From Rhizodiscina lignyota (lineage: Eukaryota > Ascomycota > Dothideomycetes > Aulographales > Rhizodiscinaceae): DNA of 64,000 nucleotides. Location of the stretch: assembly GCA_010015805.1 (NCBI GenBank), contig ML978143.1:1-64000 (forward strand). Reading direction: 5' to 3'. Of this stretch, positions 32,776-43,305 are shown piece after piece (position 1 is the first letter of the stretch; every line of letters starts with the position of its first letter). Below the pieces are notes generated by a model, which made no database searches, had not been told where the DNA came from, and was given only the letters and a program-made list of their open reading frames with translations. Made by a program: the position numbers and the translations under genes.

Positions 32776-34227
32776 ATGAAGTCGCTCGCTTGCATTTCCC
32801 TTGTCTGTGCAGCGGTGTTTTGGCCCTCGGTGGTGCGCTGTTATGGCGAGCCTAGCAGGCTGCCCATAAAAAGGCATCTACATGGCCATATTACCCCCGA
32901 GCAAGTCATGACTTTTCTCTATGAACCTTTCGATGTTCCGCCTGGAGTCAATTCGATATATGTGCTTCAAAACTACACTGATAAATCGCTTGGAAACTCC
33001 CTAGACATTGGCATATTCGATGTTCGCGGGCACAGGATCGCGGACGCACAAAACGGCACGTCAGGATGGCGAGGCTGGTCTGGCGGTGCGAGGAGTAATT
33101 TCACCATCACGCCGGCCTGGGCGACGCCCGGCTATAATCCTGGGCCTATCCAGCCTGGAACATGGTACGTCGTTCTTGGACCCTACAATTCCACCGCGGG
33201 TGGCATCGACTAGACCCTCGACATTGAACTTGGATACAACCCGGTACATGAATACTTCTCCACTGACTATGCCTCTACGAGTTTGGATCCGTTTCCGAAT
33301 GCGTATGAGAATGAGACTTGGCTCCGCGGTGACTTCCATCTCCACTCCATTTATTCGGATGGCCACTACCTCCCGGAGGAACAGATCATGAATGCAGTTC
33401 ATCGCGACCTCGACTTCATGTTCTTCACTGAGCATAACACGTACTCTGGTAATGACGTGTACGGTACTTGGTCCTCACTTGCCCCCGACCTGCTGATCGG
33501 CCGTGGTATCGAAGTGACTACTCGTCATGGGCACTGGCAGGCGTTAGGAGTTGACCGGGGCCAGATGATCGAATGGCGCTATGACCCAGGTGACAACCCC
33601 GGTCTCTTGGATGCCATGCACCAAGTGCGAAGGGGAGGAGGTCTTGTCTCGATTAATCACCCGTTCCAGCTCTGCTCGCGCTGCAACTGGGGATTCAACG
33701 ATTATGATCACAACGACGCGCTCGAAGTCTGGAATGGGCAATGGGATCCAACTGATGAGCTTGCTGTTCAGAAGTGGCAAGAGCTGCTTGTCAGTGGCAA
33801 GCAAACTACAGGCATCGGCGGCAGTGACGCGCACAGCTTCCCCGATGTCACAGCTCTCCCAACGACAGTCGTCCGCACACGTGGAAAGAATCAAGCCGAT
33901 ATCCTTGATGCTGTGAAGAAAGGGCATGCGTATCTTGTTCGAGATCCAGGGATGAGCCTTGACTTCTTGGTGCACGTAGGCAATGCAACCGCTCAAATGG
34001 GCGACAAAATTCCGAGCTTCTATGGGAATGCCAAAGCCATTCTATTGACTACGGGGCTAAAAGGATTAAAGGCATGCTTTGTCTCAGAGAAAGGGTGTTT
34101 CTCAAACAGGACAATCTCAAGTGCCACGATGACGCAGTCCTTTGCGGACGTAAGATTCGTCAGGGTGGAGATCCGAAATGCAACGGACGCAATGGTCGGG
34201 CTAACAAACCCTGTCTATTTCGTGTAG
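32776..34227 (+). CDS. Secreted PHP-domain metal-dependent phosphoesterase (CehA/McbA-like), interrupted by one in-frame TAG
   Basis: ATG at 32776 starts a signal peptide (SLACISLVCAAVFWPSVV). Residues 25-145 form a beta-rich N-terminal domain (EPFDVPPGVNSIYVLQNY, GTWYVVLGPYN). Codon 146 (33211-33213) is TAG, yet the same frame continues without any shift to 34227 with obviously conserved sequence. The PHP catalytic domain has FHLHSIYSDGHY near residues 187-198, FFTEHN, GRGIEVTT, SINHPF and GGSDAHSF, all metal-ligand positions. Relatives seem to have an aromatic residue (I recall ...GVDYT...) where this copy reads GGID-stop-TLDI. No intron with GT-AG ends removes the stop and keeps the frame. 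Possibilities are a recent nonsense mutation, a sequencing error or read-through. Without passage through the stop, no catalytic domain is made. Confidence 0.85.
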
Positions 34228-34257
34228 TTATTGCCGAGCGTAAATCGCAAGTGTCGA

Positions 34258-35356
34258 CTAATCTACATTAATGCAGACCTTTCCAATGTGCTGGCCGGAT
34301 TCAAGATATTTATATGCGTTGACGATCTCGTCTCGCGAGAAACCAAACTCCTTCTCTACCGGCATTCGTAGACCAGCCTTTGCCACAAATTTCACGCAAT
34401 CCTCGAGGAGCTGCTTTGATCCGACATTGATCCCGCGTATGATGGAGCCTGATCCAAGAGCCAATTGAGTTACATCTGGCATCTGTGACTGCTCTGCCAG
34501 GGCCAGAAATCCGATGATGGAGATGATGCCGCCACGAGCGATCGCTGCAACGCTCTGTTCGATGGTTGCCGAACCGCCATTCTCAAAGACCTGGTCGACA
34601 CCCTTCCCAGCAGTGAGTTTGCGGGCCTCTTCACCCCAGTTTGGCACCTTTTTGTAGTTTATGACGTGATCTGCGCCGAACTTGGACTTGACATATTCAA
34701 GCTTCTCATCGCTTGAAGATGTGATAATTGTGGTTGCGCCCGCAGCCTTCGCAAAGATCAATCCGGTGATTGAAACACCGCCAGTGCCTGTGGTACCGGT
34801 AAGCTAAACTAAGCTTTATACTAGGGGTATGCACGGAATTTTCACCTTGAAAGAGTACCGTTTGACCAGGAATCAGAGGATTGTTGCCGTAGAGCGCGTT
34901 CCACGCTGTAGCACCAGTACATACGAGACATGCCCATTCGAGGTAGCTTTGCGGCGAGCCTTGAGGTATCTTGATAACGGCTGAAGCTGGTAGCGTGATA
35001 TATTGCCGCATTACACCATCAATTGGTCCTCCCTGGCCCCAATCCCAATCTTGCTGCGGGCCATATTGATTTGTTATGTCAAAGCAACCAATCACGCGAT
35101 CGCCTTCGGAGAGCTCTCGTACGCCGTCTCCAACCTTGACAATGTCGCCTGCTGCATCTGAGCCCGGGACAACATTGTCCTTCACTGTGAAAGGGTACTT
35201 TGACTTTGAGATGGCGATGTCCCTATAATTGAGGGTGACTCCTCGTACTTTTATCAAAACTTCATATTTGCCAATGGATGGGATGGCTTCTTCCGATGCT
35301 ACCAGGTCGTCAGGCGAGCTGCGTGCCTTCAGGCGAAATACAGTCTGCTTGGACAT
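34258..35356 (-). CDS. Zinc-free MDR-type oxidoreductase (quinone reductase-like) (346 aa, 2 exons)
   Basis: NAD(P)H-dependent medium-chain reductase. Exon 1 is 34846-35356 and exon 2 is 34258-34787. The 58-base intron has a GTGAAA donor and a CCACAG acceptor, and splicing makes the family motif TVLFQGTGGVSITG. The N-terminal GroES-like domain has VTLNYRDIAI and GSDAAGDIVKVGDGV, and the Rossmann part has FAKAAGATTIITSSSDEK. The cysteine ligands of alcohol dehydrogenases are missing, so it should not bind catalytic zinc. WDWGQGGPIDG and CTGATAWNALYG resemble fungal alcohol dehydrogenase/quinone reductase-like members of this superfamily. The length is normal. Its stop lies only 30 bases from the stop of the PHP gene on the other strand, so the transcripts probably overlap at their 3' ends. 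Confidence 0.92.
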
Positions 35357-36358
35357 GTTAACAAGTGAGATGAAGATGTTTGGAGCATTAAATACGCACT
35401 GGTGAAATTTAAGGAAGCATTTTTGATTGCTTGGAGAAATCGATGAAGTTGCCGATACGTCACTGCCGAGCTAAGTTTACACACCAAGTGGCGTGTACTC
35501 CACTCGGAATCAAATCCGCTGAGAACGACAAGTTCGGCAGTTTCGGAGCTAACAAGTGTTTCGATTGCGAGCCTTCTTCACTCCGTCATGACTCTGCTAG
35601 GACATGGAAGCCAGCACATGCAGGCTATTTGGATCTGAAATGGAATGCGAGACTCGTATATCTGCTTCTTTCATTTTCCCACCATGTGCAAATTACATTT
35701 CTCAGGTTATCCGATATATACCCGTCAAATTCAAGCACTTATTTAACTTGTATTCGATTATATTTAGGATATGCCTCTGCTGTACGTGGCAGGCTTCGGG
35801 ATGCCGGTCCAGCCCATCTCTCCCTCTCTGTTGGGCGTGCAGCTTTCACCCATCCGTTTAATCGCGGCTGCACACCCAGCTTGTGTCCAATCATTCGAGA
35901 GATCTCTGTGTCGTACTTGTCATCTGAGTTCGGAACCCTTTAGATCACATACTGCACATTTCTCATGTCCGATATACTCGAAGGTCCTTATCTCCAAGTC
36001 GCTGCTCCATGAAGACTTCATTGGGACTTGCATAAGTTGTCACCGTGCCCGACTCCATGAACAATCTGTCGTTCGTTTCGTTGCGTGCGCTCTGAAGATA
36101 CGCGGAGAGGTTAAAGAAATTCCAGGAATCATTGATCATTGATCGCGACTAAGAAAGGAAGGGTCGATAAACCGTTGACAACATACTGTCGGTCTGTCGG
36201 AGACTGGAATGAGAAGGGAATTCAATTGCTTTTATAGCGTTTCAAATATTCCCGCATTAAAGGGAGCCAATGGAAAGTTTTTGGCATGTGGCGGCGCAAT
36301 TGGCGTCATTTTGTGGCGACTCGAGATTTTCGAAAAGTCCTTGTCTTCAATTGTGTTG
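35357..36358. other. Intergenic, 1.0 kb
   Basis: Promoter of the MDR oxidoreductase and 3' flank of the epimerase gene. Open plus-strand frames such as 35431-35943 lack recognisable content. Nothing else seen. Confidence 0.5.
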
Positions 36359-37508
36359 CTAAATCATGCCTAATGCTTTAGCTTCGCGATCAACCACATC
36401 TGGGAGGTCATCATCCACCCCTTTCGACTTGCACGTCCAGCCGAGAAGCTTATTAGCCCGGATCGATTTCCCTCTCGAATTTGCACCCCAGCTCCGGTAC
36501 CGTAATGGAAAGTCCTTTTTAACTTCTTCGACCTCCAGCGCGTCAATCTCCGCCGTTGGGAGCAGGCCTTTCTCTTTCGCTATCTTCGCTATCTTTTCTG
36601 CCAGTTCACCCCACACGAACTCCTCTTGCTCCGCAAGGTAGTAACCGTCTTCTCCCCATGTTGCCTTGCCTCCTCCATCCGCTGCAGCCTCCGCGAGTGA
36701 CACGTACAAGTCGCTGAGATCGAAGACGTGGACAGCGTGCCAGATATTCTTCCCGCTAGCAACCTTGAATCCTTTCTTCCGCTCTAGAGCCATCTTCGCC
36801 ATGTTGTAAATGTTGATACTCCGCTTGTTAACGGGACCTCTGCCCCATCCGTAGATATGCGGTGGGCAGACAACTGCAGTTTTCACTCTGTCGGCACATT
36901 CAGTGCCAGCAGCCAGAACGATTTTGTCAGCTTGTCGATGCCAAGCATAGTCCGGTAGATGCGTCAACTCTCTCACATTGTCCCAGTCGTCATGGACTTT
37001 TGGGTGCAGTTCGCCGTAGATCTCGCGCTCAACGTCCACATACGTCAGTATTCCGGTGCCGGACGTATGGATCCACCAGCCTGGCTTCTCCGGAGTGTGA
37101 GCTTTTAAACCTTCGGCGATGGCTGTTGCGGCGGGAACGTCATCGGCGGAATTGGCGAAATCTATCGTTGTCAGCCAAGTGCTCCTTCTGACGCGTTGAC
37201 AAGCGAGCCTCACGAAAGACGATGTCTGCTTCCTTTGCCTCATCTTTGAGTATATCACTGTCGCTGTTGGTTCCATATACAATCTTCACATTCGGAAATT
37301 CTTTCGTGATAGCTCTTCCTTTAGCCTCATCTCTGACAATGCATGTAATCGGCCAATCTGGGTGTGCCCGAGCAAGAGCGTACAGCAAATCACCGCCTAT
37401 GTATCCACTCGCACCTGTTCTAGCATGAGCGTGAGAGACGTTTTAAAGCCAGAATCTACAAAGGTAAGGACAAGGGACCTACATGAACACTTTGGGAGTA
37501 GCGGTCAT
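36359..37508 (-). CDS. NAD(P)-dependent epimerase/dehydratase (extended SDR) (344 aa, 3 exons)
   Basis: Exons: 37483-37508 (only 26 bases), 37214-37419 and 36359-37161. The introns are 63 and 52 bases (GTAGGT and GTGAGG donors, CTAG and GATAG acceptors). The short first exon encodes MTATPKVF and splices straight into ITGASGYIGG, the dinucleotide-binding glycine motif. The second junction rebuilds ADIVFHFANSADDVPAATAI, the usual segment after the NSDSD strand. Further family marks are WWIHTSGTGILTY, VCPPHIYGWGRGP, WHAVHVFDLSDLYVSLAEAA and the GWTCKSKGV tail. This subgroup of fungal extended SDRs (NmrA/epimerase-like) is largely uncharacterised, so the substrate is unknown. The length is normal and the gene looks intact. 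Confidence 0.92.
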
Positions 37509-38936
37509 GCCTGCTTCCGTGTTCACCAGCCTGAAAAGGATCACTATTATGAGCAGAGTTTGTACTGCAAAGATTTCTAGAACTGTCCTCTGGTTCCCTC
37601 TTGGTGATGGCAGTGTTGAAGGATAGCTTCAAGTGCCCTGCGTGACTCTTTATTCTACTCACCATATGTTAGCAATTCAAAGCAAGACAGATGGAGCATG
37701 GTAGCGAGAGCATACTTCTTGAACTCGTTTCGAAGTTGACTTGGCCTCAATTCTGATACTAACGTTTTCCTAGAGGCGCCGGAAACATTGCGCCCTCCTT
37801 GCTCTTTATCCGCCTCCTATCCTATCCTGTCCACTCCTGTCCACAGCTGCTTTGCCGAGGTTCAGGGGGCCGTGAAATTTGATAGACGAGACATACTCTC
37901 CAATGCTACATCAAGTCGGCACACCTGAGTGAAGTCGCGGTAGGATCAAAAGAATATACTTTAATTGCCGCTGAGGATGGAGGGTGAGTCGAGTCCGGGT
38001 TCATCACTGCCGCCAAGCATCGGCCAAACCCGTGCGACGGCGACGGCGACCAAGCCGTCGACTCTGCTACATCCTCACCACACAACCTCTTTTCTAGACC
38101 GTGAATCGCTTGGACATCATTGAAAACGTCCATAATGAGGTGTTCACGAGGTATCAGCAACCGAACCCCAAACATGCTGTGGTCAACGAGCACTGTCGAC
38201 GTTGGAACGTAGAAGATCCAGAGCTCACGTCTAGTTGCATCATGGGCCCATTCTCCATGGTATGATACCTCAATGACGAATATTTCCTCTCAGACAAAGC
38301 TAATCACTGCTACAGAAATTGTAGATGAGCAAGAGCTCACCCTGCCTATCCACTGCTTCCTTATTCGTTGCCCACGCTGTAGCGGCGAGATCACACAGTC
38401 CATAGCTCGAGAAGCTACAATGCCTACTTGGAGCGCAATTCTGAGGACCGTGATACCATGATTGAATCAACAGCAGAAATGCGGCATGATAGGGCATGAT
38501 AAGAAGGAAGCAGTGTACGATGACTCCTCTCAATGGACGTTAGCAGAACAGAGGAGTATGTGCGATGGGACCAGGAGACAGACCATGCTCCACTCGACCT
38601 TATTGGGCCAAGAAATCGGGAAGAGCTTCACGCCATCCACCTTTGTGAATTCATCTGGATAGGGATGAGAGAATATCCCAACTTGACGAGACTGACCTTA
38701 GCAACAGGCCGAATCCATTTCACCTCGACACTGACGAAAGGCTCTTCTTCTACGACAAAGATTGCAAGAGGCCGAAAGCCTCTGCGACTTGACAAGTCCT
38801 GTAGATATCGGACCTGACTCTGTAATAATTTGGCTTCCCACCTGACCTGAAATTCCCCACCGGCGGCATATACGTCCACTTTGCTAATTCCAGAGCTTTC
38901 ATCTTAATTGCTCAAGTGGACCATTGTTTATTATTT
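37509..38936. other. Intergenic, 1.4 kb, with gene-like scraps
   Basis: Mostly non-coding. The plus strand between 38160 and 38820 shows a good-looking intron (GTATGA at about 38260, GCTAATC branch, CTACAG acceptor near 38314) and two protein-like pieces, but the flanking frames do not join into a sensible coding sequence. A minus-strand frame at 37906-38193 lacks an ATG at its head. These could be remnants of a decayed orphan gene; I call no gene. Confidence 0.4.
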
Positions 38937-39794
38937 TCACCTTATTGTGAATCCTCCATCAACCCGCAAATCCGCTCCATTGACATTTCCCATCCCGTCC
39001 CCACATAGCAATTCAATCACCCCAGCAATCTCTTCTGGCTCGCTGAACCGTCCAGTCGGGATATCAGCCAGATGCTTGTCTCGAACAGGACCTTCGCTCC
39101 AAGCTTTCTTTCCCAACTCTGTCAGTGCAACACCAGGGCTCACGGTGTTTGCAGTGATACCTGCCGAACCCCATTCATTCGCCATGCACTTCGTGAGACC
39201 AATCAGACCAGCTTTCGAAGCGCAGTAAGGCCCATGCCCATCGAGAGCAACGTGAGCAGCCTGTGATGCTATACTAACGATGCGCCCTGGTGGTGCACTG
39301 GCGCCTCCTGTAAGACTGTCCTTCCATGTAGTGTACAGATGGTAGAACGCCTTTGAGACCGTGAATGGTCCGAGAAGGTTCGGAATGATATTTTTCAATG
39401 CTTCTTCTGCTGTCGTATCTGCCAGTGGCGTGACTGAGACATACCCTGCGGCGTTGATACAAATTGAAGGAAAAGCACCAGCAGATTTGGATATTGAAGA
39501 TATTGTTTCAAATGCTGCCGCTACACTGGCCTCGGAGGTGATGTCGCACTCGACAGCGCTTACACCGTCTGGATTGGAGCTGCCGAATGTGGATTCTAAT
39601 ACGGTATCCTTTCTTGAAGCTTCGAAAGGAGCATAGAGAAGGACAAGGTCTGCGCCTTGTGAGCGAAGCCGCTTTCCGGTTGCTGAGCCGAGGCCGCCTT
39701 CAATTGCATATTATCAGCCACGATCCGACGGTGATAATTCACGAAACTAACCCAAGCCACCAGCGATTATTGCCAGTCGTCCAGCATAAGCCAT
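38937..39794 (-). CDS. Short-chain dehydrogenase/reductase (267 aa, 2 exons)
   Basis: Exon 1 is 39752-39794 and exon 2 is 38937-39697. The 54-base intron has a GTTAGT donor and a TTGAAG acceptor, and splicing creates the coenzyme motif AGGLGGLGSATGKRL. Downstream are YAPFEASRKD (NADP(H)-type loop), CDITSEASV, ICINAAGYVS and the catalytic set RIVSIASQAAHV with Y and K in GPYCASKAGLIGL. SPGVALTELG, EPEEIAGVIELLCGDGMG and the terminal VDGGFT complete a classical SDR. The arrangement resembles 3-oxoacyl-reductase-like SDRs, but the substrate cannot be deduced. Intact, with normal length. Confidence 0.93.
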
Positions 39795-40374
39795 AATGTC
39801 CTCTTGAAAATTAGTCTTGGACCGTATATCTTCGCTGTGTCCGCTCTCTATAAGTCAGATGAAGGTGGAGAAGTACGCGGGGAGCTTTCCGATGCCAGTG
39901 TACTCCGCAGCCGTCGTAAATTCGGTCGCTGGAAAATTGAATGAACGATTACCAGCTCAGCGCCAATCAGTTTCTGTTTGAAATTAAAGGATCACCGAAG
40001 AATCTAAAGATGTTTGCTTTTCTCATCTAGGCACACAGCTGCATACAATAAACTCCAAGCAATACCCGCTTTGGACGTCAGTAAAATTGTCAGGAAACTT
40101 CTCATAAAGCAAACAGCATTCTCATCCTCCCCACTTCCGGACTCATGAGCCTGCACACACAATATCTCTTCGATAGCGCAAATGAAGTCTCCAGCGTCAG
40201 TTCCAAAGCAGCCACATTGCCACGTTGGATGCCGAACATGGGGTACTTGACCGACACAATCGGCATACGAGGCCTGCAAAACTTCACAGTACTGCCAGAT
40301 CTTTCCTACAGAGACCCTCAGCAAGACATCAGTCGCTGTTGATACGTTCCTTGCAGTGGGTGATGTTTCAGTCT
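39795..40374. other. Intergenic
   Basis: About 580 bases: promoter of the SDR and 3' flank of the MYND gene. Nothing else recognisable. Confidence 0.5.
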
Positions 40375-41571
40375 CTAGCGAACTTCTACGCCTTGGTCCA
40401 TCGTGTTGATGGCAAGCTGATACAGTGGTAACTTGTCAGGCCAGTTCTCGCCTTGACCAGTAAGAATGGCCACAATGTCATCATTTGTGGGTTCCTTTCG
40501 ATTACCGAGTCGTCTCTTTACCGCGGCTTGCATGTCCCGAACTTCCTGGATCTTCTTCTCTTCCTCCGCACTTGCTGGGCGCGGCGAGGGCGTAGGAGCA
40601 TCTCGATCATCCGACGCATGCATTACGTACGCAGGGGACCCTTGAGGTGGGTTGAGAAGAGCGAGCATGCGTTGCTCATTAATGGATTTGTCGACATCTT
40701 GCCAATCTGGACCAAAAAAGAGCCTCATGTTGTCAGGAGTGTCTTTGCCAGCTCTGACAAGCCGGCGTATTGGGTAGCTATGTTATGATCAGTTCTGAGA
40801 AAGAGATCATCTCGATTATGGATGGACAAACCTGATCCCGGTAGGATTCCTTTCGTCTGGTAGGGTCAGGTTCACAGACTGAGCAAGCGTCTTTGCTTCC
40901 GAGGAAGTACGCGCTACTTTGTTGTAGAATTGATAAGGTTCCGTCTTCGGCCTTTGGCCACAAACTTTCTTGTGCTCCTTCCAGTTATTCTTCTGGCACT
41001 CTCGAGAGCAATACCAGGCGCTACGACACTTGGCACATCTCGACAGCGGTTTCGGGAATGACTTCACCGGTTTCAGACAGCCCTCGCATTTGCCGGCTGT
41101 CTGAGCCAGAGTGTTCAGAAATTCCAGCCAACTTTCGTCGGCTATCCCATCCTCCTTGGCACTGCCAACGTGCACAGTGCAGAGCTGCTCTCTAATACCA
41201 AGAAACTTGAGCTTTGCCTCGACTGCTTTGGCAAGGCCTGAATCATTAGTGGACCATCGAGAAGGTGCAGACAGCGGCTCGTTAGAGATCTGCTCGCCAT
41301 TGGGGCCCCTGTCTACCCCTTGAACGAAAGCTCGGAGGAGAAGTGGTACGACAACATCGGCCTGGGCGGCTGGTGTCGCCAAACACAGAATATCTGCTGG
41401 GCCTGCAGAGGCAACGAACCTACTTTCAGGATGGACGAGGTGAACAAGGTCTTGAGCAGGAATTAAAGGAACACGGCGAATAGAGAAATGCCAGTAATTT
41501 GGGAGGCCAGTTGGAGTTGTTTCAGCTGTTGGTAGCTTCTCAAACTCTTGAGCGACTGCTGCTGCGTCCAT
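40375..41571 (-). CDS. MYND zinc-finger protein (380 aa, 2 exons)
   Basis: Exon 1 is 40832-41571 and exon 2 is 40375-40777. The 54-base intron has a GTTTGT donor and a CATAG acceptor; the join reads NPTGIS-YPIRRLVRAG. The start is the ATG at 41571 (MDAAAVAQEF), since the upstream extension begins with TTG. The MYND finger spans about residues 162-204, with all Cys/His ligands in the pattern CEGC, CAKC, YCSREC and HKKVC. Before it is a helical region of unknown type, and after it a charged C-terminal part (EEEKKIQEVRDMQAAVKRRL). MYND domains mediate protein contacts, often in transcription or protein quality control. No SET domain is present. The specific role is unknown. Confidence 0.9.
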
Positions 41572-42029
41572 GGTGATGCAAGCTCGGATCAAATGAACAA
41601 ATGACTCCTGTGACAACTGCAGAGATGGTAATGAAGAACGCTTGCCTGATGATTATTTTTGAAAGTGGGTGTCAGCACGGGAGGGAGCATGAGGTTTATA
41701 TTTAGGTTTCGTCTTATGATGGAGCGGAGCGCCAAGCCTCTAAGGAAGCTCTCCGCAATTCGGCCGGCGGACCCCCGAAGACTCCGCAAATAGGGGTCGT
41801 GTGCTCACAGCACAGGCTTCACGATTGTTTAGAGTCAACTCTCATTGCAGTGCTAACACCATCCTTTTTCTCCCATTGATAGCTACTCTCATGCAACCTA
41901 GCGTATAACATACAATTTCCCATCTTGGGACCCCCATCTTAACCTCCCATCTCGATACCAGCGACATTCCTCCACCAATCCTTACCCCTCCCGCCTCTCG
42001 CATTCTATTTCTCAAATGAACCCCTCACC
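41572..42029. other. Divergent promoter region
   Basis: About 460 bases between the MYND gene and the orphan plus-strand gene remnant. Nothing else visible. Confidence 0.5.
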
Positions 42030-42834
42030 ATGCCCCGAAAACGCAAAAACGGAGGCCAAATAGGCAATAGACACAAAAGGACAGAAGCATCCGGTGGGCT
42101 AGTTTTGAGCAAATGGGAGAGACGCTGGAATTTTACGGCCGCGAAAGATCTCAATTTTACGACGATCAGGGAGGTTCAGAGATTCGTTCGAGGACCTCAT
42201 TGACGGATATGATGCGATGATCAGAGATTCATCCGAGGGACTCGTAGAGAGATACAATACGATGCTCAATAGCGCCTACCGAGAGCGCGTTATAGAACCA
42301 CGAAACCAAGGATGCGTCGCTCGAGTACAGAGACTCAGGTCAGCTGGTTGGACATATCAAGACTTTATGAAACGCCGAAATACTTTTGCGTCAAGAAGCA
42401 ACCGGGAAGACAACCTGTGCAACTCGTGGGCAGATCTAGAGTACGAAGAATACAAACGCCAACGGTAAATGGAGCTCGGTATTCCTCTTGTAAAGAATCA
42501 TGGCAGTGTTGGGCAACAATGAAATCATGAGACGGGCGACAGCGAGGAAGAGTCCTGGGAGCTAGAAGAGGACTATGCCTCAGACAACGGTCTAGAGTTG
42601 AGCGAGGAAAGCATACACTTCTCGGACATATCAGAACGATGCAGCGACAATGGTGACCATGGGTCAAAGTTCAGCTGGACATCAGGTTTGCAAACCTATG
42701 ATGAGGTTTGGAAACAAGAAGATTACGCGGAGGAGGGTAGGGAAGAGGGCAGGAAACTCGTACAGGGAATGGTCGCGAAGATGGACCAGGGCGCAGAAGA
42801 AAAATTGATAGAGCATCTCAGACAGGAGACATAA
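42030..42834 (+). pseudogene. Decaying or mis-modelled orphan gene
   Basis: An ATG at 42030 in good context opens a basic N-terminus (PRKRKNGGQIGNRHKRTEAS) and a Trp-rich helix (LSKWERRWNFTAAKDLNF), which ends at a stop near 42200. The apparent continuation (FEDLIDGYDAMIRDSSEGL, then VARVQRLRSAGWTYQDFMKRR) is in another frame, to 42468. A third acidic piece (EEESWELEEDYASDNG, then WKQEDYAEEGREEGRKLV) runs to 42834. No splice pair that I can find joins the pieces in frame: GTAAAT at 42466 is the only plausible donor. The composition is protein-like throughout, which argues for a real gene that has acquired frame breaks, or for introns that I cannot see. The family is not recognised. Confidence 0.35.
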
Positions 42835-43305
42835 CCTCCGTTGCTCCAAGACCTTCACGGTGTATGGCACCTATACAATCCAGATATCTCAACTGGCTCG
42901 ACAGAATGTCCAGAATACGATGTACTGCGCACGAACGAAATGAATCCGGACATGATTAATTTCGAGCTCTTGGTAAAACGTGTAGGAATACGTCTTGAGC
43001 CGCTTGAGTTTCCTAGGATAGCATCTTTCGAACCGATAAACATCTCCCTTGGGTATTATGGACGATCGCAGGAAGCCGAGCCCATCCAAGGGCAACTCAT
43101 GTTCCTGGCGACGATTGTTTGAGACTCCGACTCCCCAAGTACGTCGTAATTCCTTCCAGACAAGCGTGACACAGGACCCCACGATGAGAAAAGCAGAGTG
43201 GAGAACATGTTGGTATTTTCTGGTCTTCGTACCTCCACTGGAGGCGTACGAAATAGACTTTCAAACCTCCCCAGGCCCACCATGTCCATATCCTCTTGAG
43301 GACAG
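42835..43305. other. Intergenic
   Basis: About 470 bases between convergent genes. A plus-strand frame at 42841-43122 follows directly after the orphan gene remnant in the same frame but has no ATG at its head. No support for a gene. Confidence 0.45.

Noticed and set aside
33130-33320. Introns that might remove the TAG in the PHP gene (GTACGT at about 33164 to TAG at 33213, or GTGGCA at about 33200 to GAG near 33281)
   Set aside because: Both change the frame and delete conserved residues; the in-frame stop remains the best description.
35431-35943. 170-codon plus-strand frame
   Set aside because: No recognisable domain; it lies in the upstream region of the MDR oxidoreductase and is probably chance.
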